A stretch of DNA of 64,000 nucleotides, from the NCBI RefSeq assembly GCF_022549215.1, contig NZ_JAKZFC010000001.1, forward strand, positions 1,358,350 through 1,422,349, given 5' to 3'. The notes under the pieces are model-generated. The model was not told the origin of the DNA. It did no database searches and worked only from the letters and a program-made list of their open reading frames with translations. This stretch comes from Solibacillus palustris. Lineage in GTDB: Bacteria; Bacillota; Bacilli; Bacillales_A; Planococcaceae. The translations under genes and the position numbers were made by a program. Shown piece by piece: positions 60,149-64,000 of this stretch; position 1 is the stretch's first letter; every line of letters starts with the position of its first letter.

Positions 60149-60212
60149 GCCGCTTAGGCGGCTCTTCTTCTTCTTCTTCTTCTTCTTGAACTAACGGGGC
60201 AGTTTAGTTGAA
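60149..60212 (+). repeat. composite cassette repeat with (CTT)n microsatellite
   Basis: Hairpin GCCGC-ttag-GCGGC (60149-60162) in place of the usual terminator stem, then about nine CTT units (60162-60187), then TTGAACTAACGGGGCAGTTT plus AGTTGAA (60186-60212). Confidence 0.85.
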
Positions 60213-60270
60213 CAAGAGTTGTTACTTTCATTCAATATTAACGTCTACTGTAAATAAAGGGGGGAGTACA

Positions 60271-60714
60271 ATTATAAAGATTTCTGTATTAATTATTATT
60301 GGACTGATTATGATAGGAATGTTTATTTTTGAACCGTTTCATTTAGAACCACCTACACCAAACGTAACAATAGGAGATGGTGATATTCCTACTACACAAG
60401 GTTCGTATTGTTGGAAGGGGATACTTTCAGCTCAGTGTAAAGATATGGCTTATACAAGCCTGTTTGATATGGCAAGTACGCATAAACCAACAGTTGTATC
60501 TTCAAATGAAAAAATAAAAATTGAATTTAAGAAAGCCCCCATTGCTGGGACAATGAAGGTAGAGCAATGGGTAGATGAAGACAATATACAAAAAGTTGAA
60601 GTTAAAAATGGCTTAATTGTGGTTCCTAAAGAAAAAGGTGTATACGCTTATCATGTAATAGCTAATTGGGAACAAGGAGACGGAAACTATGCCTTTTCAA
60701 TAGAAGTAAAATAA
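60271..60714 (+). CDS. exported membrane-anchored protein of unknown function
   Basis: About 148 residues. An N-terminal membrane helix (IKISVLIIIGLIMIGMFIF) is followed by an outside domain with VTIGDGDIPTTQGSYCWKG, a second Cys in AQCKDMA, and a beta-rich end (GVYAYHVIANWEQGDGNYAFSIEV). The TTQGSYCW stretch occurs in some Bacillus proteins of unknown function. No ATG stands near the strong site AAGGGGGGAG (60257-60266); the start is probably the ATT at 60271, since ATG 60208 would lie inside the repeat. Confidence 0.65.
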   Translation: MIKISVLIIIGLIMIGMFIFEPFHLEPPTPNVTIGDGDIPTTQGSYCWKGILSAQCKDMAYTSLFDMASTHKPTVVSSNEKIKIEFKKAPIAGTMKVEQWVDEDNIQKVEVKNGLIVVPKEKGVYAYHVIANWEQGDGNYAFSIEVK

Positions 60715-60719
60715 ACCTT

Positions 60720-60745
60720 ATTGAACTAACGGGGCAGGATAGTGA
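60720..60745 (+). repeat. cassette-type repeat
   Basis: TTGAACTAACGGGGCAGGAT then AGTGAA, six nt after the preceding stop; it touches the ribosome binding site of the next gene. Confidence 0.8.
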
Positions 60746-60760
60746 AGGAAGGGGAATTTT

Positions 60761-61093
60761 ATGAAGAGTAAAAGTATTTTATTGTCGGCTATAACAATTT
60801 CTGTTGCCTTTTTGATTGTTTTTTTAATTTATAATTCTGTTTCGTCTGTGTTAACTGTAACTGATTTTACTGTCACTGAAAAAGGGTATTCTAACGATAA
60901 CAATGAAGCATGGATAAAGGGATTTAACCCCAATGCCCCAGTGGGACATCAAGAAGAGATTAAAGTAATTGTTAGGGAACCAATGGTAATGAATTTAATT
61001 CAGAAAGATAAGACATACTTCGTAAGATACACGATAAAAAGAAATGATTTAATTTTTCTTAGTGATATTGAAACTATTGAGGATCACAAATAA
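60761..61093 (+). CDS. membrane-anchored protein of unknown function
   Basis: 110 residues: one N-terminal membrane helix (ILLSAITISVAFLIVFLIY) and an outside domain (FTVTEKGYSNDNNEAW, GHQEEIKVIVREPMVMNLIQ, YFVRYTIKRND). No family known to me. AAGGGGAA precedes the ATG. Single-gene cassette. Confidence 0.65.
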   Translation: MKSKSILLSAITISVAFLIVFLIYNSVSSVLTVTDFTVTEKGYSNDNNEAWIKGFNPNAPVGHQEEIKVIVREPMVMNLIQKDKTYFVRYTIKRNDLIFLSDIETIEDHK

Positions 61094-61102
61094 GCTTAGT
61101 TC

Positions 61103-61152
61103 TTCAACTAACGGGGGCTTTACTTGAAGATCATTGAGTTGCATATGCAGCT
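61103..61152 (+). repeat. cassette repeat, right part missing
   Basis: TTCAACTAACGGGGGCTTTA module and GAGTTGC-atat-GCAGCT, then the homology stops. The T-run and the second palindrome are absent and a foreign minus-strand gene follows. Confidence 0.75.
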
Positions 61153-61265
61153 TACTATAAACAGATATACCAAAGTCGAATTATAAATTTCATCACTATA
61201 TTGAATGAATATTTGAAAGAAAAAGTGCAGTAGAGATATTCACTAAATACTCAGTTAAATTTAAA

Positions 61266-61291
61266 AATCCCCAGTTTTATACTGGGGAACT
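61266..61291 (-). terminator. terminator of the DUF3231 gene
   Basis: On the minus strand CCCCAG/CTGGGG with T5, 20 nt past the stop. Confidence 0.85.
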
Positions 61292-61310
61292 AATTATTTG
61301 GTGGTTCTAA

Positions 61311-61820
61311 TTATTTTTCTGGATGATTTACATGTAATGGTGGAGGTACAAGCCAACCTTTATCTTTATTAAGGCGTAATAGTTTGGCACCAAGCAGTGC
61401 TTTAGCTGTATGGAATTGACCATACATTAAGCCAATGTCTTCTCTAATTGACATACCCATTGCTTGACTACAAGCAACTAAACAAGCAGCAGCGTCCAAT
61501 GATAATGCGGCACTAATTTCAGGATCATTAAACTTTGCACCAGGAGGGATATCTTCTAGTCTTGCATCTGCACGTTCAGGCGGTGCAGGAGGTAATGCAA
61601 TGCCATTGGTTTTTAGAATCTCTTCTAAAGGTTTAACTTCCTCTTTTATACCTTGAACAAATTCTTCTATGATTTTTTTCAAGTCTTTATCACCAGCATG
61701 ATTATAAAATGTTTGATACCCAGCAATCATGCCATAGTTTGCAGCAAGATTTGTCCAGATACTGAATACCTCACCATAATGTAATGGTTCGTCTTTTGGA
61801 TTACCGCTAAACATACCCAT
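61311..61820 (-). CDS. DUF3231 protein
   Basis: 169 residues of the DUF3231 family, a ferritin-like helical fold related to spore-coat CotF-type proteins: EVFSIWTNLAANYGMIAGYQTF, PGAKFNDPEISAALSLDAAACLVACSQAMGMSIREDIGLMYGQFHTAK and a closing WLVPPPLHV. Function unknown; several members occur in spores. It is the only minus-strand gene of the array and interrupts a cassette repeat. GGAAGTGC lies upstream of the ATG. Confidence 0.85.
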   Translation of the reverse strand: MGMFSGNPKDEPLHYGEVFSIWTNLAANYGMIAGYQTFYNHAGDKDLKKIIEEFVQGIKEEVKPLEEILKTNGIALPPAPPERADARLEDIPPGAKFNDPEISAALSLDAAACLVACSQAMGMSIREDIGLMYGQFHTAKALLGAKLLRLNKDKGWLVPPPLHVNHPEK

Positions 61821-61990
61821 ACTTGCACTTCCTTTTCTGTTTTTTTGCCATATTCAAAACAAGGATAGTATAGGCAAAATCAGAAATGTAATTCATTAAA
61901 AAATTAATTTTACTGAACAATATGAGGTAATGAATAAATAAGTAAATACACTTTTCATTGCGATTATGCAAGAATTTGTGAAGACTCACA

Positions 61991-62079
61991 CTTAAACCAA
62001 CGGGGGCTTTACTTGAAGAACATTGAGTTGCTTAGGCAGCTCTATTTTCTTATTGAACTAACGGGGCAGTTTAGTTAAA
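61991..62079 (+). repeat. composite cassette repeat
   Basis: CTTAAACCAACGGGGGCTTT module, terminator-like GAGTTGC-ttag-GCAGCTC, then TTGAACTAACGGGGCAGTTT plus AGTTAAAC. Confidence 0.87.
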
Positions 62080-62139
62080 CTAGTTAGCTGGAAATATTAA
62101 GGCACAATAAAGAATACAAAGAGCTGAATGGGGGATTAA

Positions 62140-62532
62140 ATGGGAGGTTTTGTTTGGGGGCTTTTGATTTTAAATATTGTTATTTTAACTTTGTTTTTCT
62201 TATTAGAAAAACTAATAAATAAGTTACTTGGTGTTGAAAAGAAAAAGATGTCTGAATATGCTGGTAAAAAAGTTGACCTATTGGTGAATTTCATTACTTA
62301 TATTATCTTTTTATGCACTGTTCCTCTTTCGATTTATTTAACACGGGACATAAATGTTGTGAAGTGGTATTGGATTCTTGGTTCGATATTCATATTCGGT
62401 TTTCATTCTATTCTGGAGTGGAAGTACATGAAGAACTCAAAGCAATATATTACTACACTTATTTTATTAATTTTAAGTGTGATTTTTATTTATAATATAA
62501 GGTACGTTTTTTCGATTATCGGTGTGATGTAG
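62140..62532 (+). CDS. DUF4181 membrane protein
   Basis: 130 residues with four membrane segments (about 6-25, 47-66, 75-92, 105-125). The loop KLLGVEKKKMSEYAGKKVD and the overall layout are shared with the gene at 58944. GGGGGATT precedes the ATG. Function unknown. Single-gene cassette. Confidence 0.72.
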   Translation: MGGFVWGLLILNIVILTLFFLLEKLINKLLGVEKKKMSEYAGKKVDLLVNFITYIIFLCTVPLSIYLTRDINVVKWYWILGSIFIFGFHSILEWKYMKNSKQYITTLILLILSVIFIYNIRYVFSIIGVM

Positions 62533-62567
62533 TTTACTAAACAGATATGCCATTGTGAAAGAATGTA

Positions 62568-62703
62568 CTTAAACTAAAGGGGCAGTTTAGTGCAACAAGG
62601 AGTACCTTCAAAATTATAGGGATTTACAACGCTAGGTTAAGAAATGTGACCAAACGACGCTTTGGGGGCTTTATTCTTCAACTAACGCAACAATTCAGTT
62701 GAA
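62568..62703 (+). repeat. cassette-type repeats, right edge of array
   Basis: CTTAAACTAAAGGGGCAGTT plus TAGTGCAAC (62568-62596); a CCAAACGACGCTTTGG hairpin (62650-62665); TTCAACTAACGCAACAATTC plus AGTTGAA (62677-62703). Confidence 0.75.
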
Positions 62704-62756
62704 GAAGGATATGCTAAAATAAAGTCATGAAATAATTAGTAATTTAGGAGATAATT

Positions 62757-63012
62757 ATGAAAAAATATACCTGTACTTGTTATGATTTTAAAACATTTTC
62801 GGAAAAAAACGGGAGTTATGAAATTTGTACGGTATGTTTTTGGCAAGATGATGCTGTAATGAATGCCAATCCAGATTATTGGGGGTGGTGCTAATGATGT
62901 ATGTTTAAGGCAGGCACAAAAGGACGCGCCGCCTGTCTGCGCTTCGCCCTTGCCCTTGGGGACGGGAACGGCGTTACGGGCAGATGCAGCGAATTTATAT
63001 TTTCGGAAGTAG
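62757..63012 (+). pseudogene. CPCC-family cysteine-rich protein, frameshifted and truncated
   Basis: The ATG opens MKKYTCTCYDFKTFSEKNGSYEICTVCFWQDDAVMNANPDYWG, a clear match to small CPCC-family zinc-ribbon-like proteins, but the first motif reads CTCY instead of CPCC and the frame ends at 62894. Removing one G from the run near 62881-62885 restores ANDVCLRQAQKD. That frame runs on through a GC-rich, unrelated 80-nt stretch (62926-63000) to a stop at 63012. So both a frameshift and a chimaeric junction are present. Confidence 0.65.
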
Positions 63013-63021
63013 GGAAGAAAA

Positions 63022-63561
63022 ATGATTGAATTAAGAAAAATTACCCACGATAATTTTGAGGCAGTGTTGAAGCTAAGCATAACAGACGAGCAGAAAGGAA
63101 ATGTGGATTCCAGCATATATTGTTTGGCTAAAGCCTATGTAAAGATACTCAACGACGAAAAACCTCCTATGATCTTCGCTATATGCAACAATGATGAAGT
63201 TATAGGATATGTCGATATTGGATTTTTCGAACTGGCGGAAAGTGCATTTTTATGTGAAAAATATGGAGATAAATCTACTTATGGACTTAATCGCTTTATG
63301 ATTGATAAAAAGCATCAAGGCAAAGGATTTGGCAAACAAGCAATGATGAAAGTTATTGATTACATAAAGTCGTTTCCACAAGGAAAAGCCGATGCAGTTG
63401 CTACATCATATTGGATGGTAAACGAAGCCGTCCGGAAGTTGTTTGCGTCTGTCGGTTTCGTTGAAACAGGAGCGATATGGGACGGACAAACAGGGGGTAA
63501 TTGGAATGCAGAAAGAAAAGATATAGAGTATGCAGAAGTAGGTGCCAGACTCGGATTATAA
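63022..63561 (+). CDS. GNAT N-acetyltransferase
   Basis: 179 residues: MIELRKITHDNFEAVLKLSITDEQKG opens, GLNRFMIDKKHQGKGFGKQAMMKVIDYI contains the acetyl-CoA loop (Q-G-K-G-F-G), and NEAVRKLFASVGFVETGAIWDG closes. The layout fits diamine or spermidine-type acetyltransferases (PaiA/BltD-like). AGGGAAG precedes the ATG. The codon use and the GC-rich upstream junction (62926-63000) suggest arrival as a unit from elsewhere; unlike the preceding genes it is not followed by a cassette repeat. Confidence 0.86.
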   Translation: MIELRKITHDNFEAVLKLSITDEQKGNVDSSIYCLAKAYVKILNDEKPPMIFAICNNDEVIGYVDIGFFELAESAFLCEKYGDKSTYGLNRFMIDKKHQGKGFGKQAMMKVIDYIKSFPQGKADAVATSYWMVNEAVRKLFASVGFVETGAIWDGQTGGNWNAERKDIEYAEVGARLGL

Positions 63562-63640
63562 AGCTAACAATTTGAATAGTGCATCGTACAGTATAAGACC
63601 AACTATGCGAAGTCAAACGTCCGTTTGAGAATATTAAAGC

Positions 63641-63661
63641 CCATCTTTTAAGAGATGGGCT
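63641..63661. terminator. hairpin after the GNAT gene
   Basis: GCCCATCTTTT/AAGAGATGGGC; weak T tail on the plus strand. The sequence on the minus side (AATAT) is not T-rich. Confidence 0.5.
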
Positions 63662-63679
63662 CATTCTGTCTGATTAATA

Positions 63680-63790
63680 TGTTCTAACGGTTACAGGTAT
63701 AAACTCTTTTATGTACTGTTCCATTTCAATCAATGAATCTGTAAATATCATCGCCTTTTGATCAGCTTCTGATAAAAAGTCACTTGTTAC
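63680..63790 (-). pseudogene. C-terminal remnant of an unknown gene
   Basis: A minus-strand frame reading SDFLSEADQKAMIFTDSLIE, MEQYIKEFIPVTVRTY to a TAA. Protein-like composition but no start or ribosome binding site. The remaining 64000-end sequence has no gene I can support. Confidence 0.35.
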
Positions 63791-63791
63791 C

Positions 63792-63827
63792 AGACGTTAG
63801 TGTTGCAGCACTAATGTCTTTTTTTAT
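63792..63827 (+). terminator. Rho-independent terminator
   Basis: AGACGTTAGTG/CACTAATGTCT with 6-nt loop and T8. Confidence 0.85.
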
Positions 63828-64000
63828 GCACTCTTATTACTGCAAGTATATAACTACGCTAGATCTTTTGGCAAGTTCAGGTGGCATTGTTGTAGCACTA
63901 CATACTATATACATTACAAATTCAATAAACGTTCCCAAACGCAAGTTTGGATACAGACTTAAATGCCATGAATGTTGTGAATGATATGCTCCCCATTAGA

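Noticed and set aside
48551..62703. Classical integron with integrase
   Set aside because: No tyrosine recombinase gene is present in the window and the left arm of most repeats does not fit RYYYAAC, so the term integron is not justified from this sequence alone.
63784..63984. Plus-strand frame of 66 codons at the window end
   Set aside because: Starts before and runs through a terminator; a stretch reads LLASSGGIVVALHT but no start or family can be supported.

Overview
The window looks like chromosome from a low-GC, spore-forming member of the Bacillales, most likely the Planococcaceae side (Solibacillus/Lysinibacillus type). The case rests on strong AGGAGG ribosome binding sites with frequent TTG/GTG starts, an SLH-domain wall amidase, secreted copper-amine-oxidase-like 'stalk' proteins, a DUF1641-ndh pair, a CotH spore-coat kinase with a CotG-like substrate, DUF3231, and BmrCD-like exporters. 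No rRNA, tRNA, transposase, recombinase or CRISPR array was seen. The species assignment is inference.

Layout. 0-4.3 kb: single accessory enzymes (two alpha/beta hydrolases, GNAT, Nudix) and a secreted TIMP/NTR-like protein. 4.5-7.1 kb: a TPR-GGDEF cyclase, then a scar where a VanZ-like gene and a phage holin-endolysin pair are both cut. 7.7-15 kb: cell-surface block (two stalk-domain proteins, DMT exporter, two Amidase_3 enzymes, one on an SLH/SH3 chassis). 15.2-20.4 kb: two paralogous membrane-anchored proteins (one frameshifted), a heterodimeric ABC exporter, DUF2975. 20.5-25 kb: a decayed accessory region with a phased repeat array, Nudix, DUF5694, a DUF2268 pseudogene, a beta-propeller remnant and small membrane proteins. 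25.3-29.9 kb: PadR-DUF2812-NatAB-like operon and an RlmI-type methyltransferase. 30-35.7 kb: VOC, GyrI-like, HTH, BmrC/BmrD-like exporter. 36.3-40.7 kb: CotG-like mini protein, CotH, SET-domain protein, lipoprotein, RarD. 41.3-48.5 kb: DUF1641-ndh, a TPR/degenerate-GGDEF operon, CbpA, a phosphotransferase.

48.5-62.7 kb is the most unusual part. It is an integron-like array of about 18 one- or two-gene cassettes, all but one on the + strand. Nudix, HAD, DinB, alpha/beta hydrolases, GNAT, methyltransferase, an aminoglycoside-phosphotransferase-like gene of foreign base composition, two DUF4181 proteins and several unknowns are separated by a family of short palindromic repeats. Arms resembling TTGAACTAAC / GTTAGTTGAA flank a loop close to CGGGGCAG, and these are often fused to a small terminator (GAGTTGC-atat-GCAGCTC-T6). 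No integrase is present in the window. Degenerate single copies of the same repeat occur near 2.5, 21.3, 24.4 and 30.0 kb, each at the edge of an accessory gene. I infer a cassette-capture system, but the mechanism is not shown by the sequence.

A second unexplained signal is a set of intergenic arrays (0.97-1.08, 20.49-20.70, 47.92-48.03 kb) of short boxes (CGCAC/GTGCG or CGAGCA) spaced almost exactly 20.5 bp apart, so that all boxes lie on one face of the helix. Two of the arrays, and a decayed relic near 15 kb, share a conserved head sequence.
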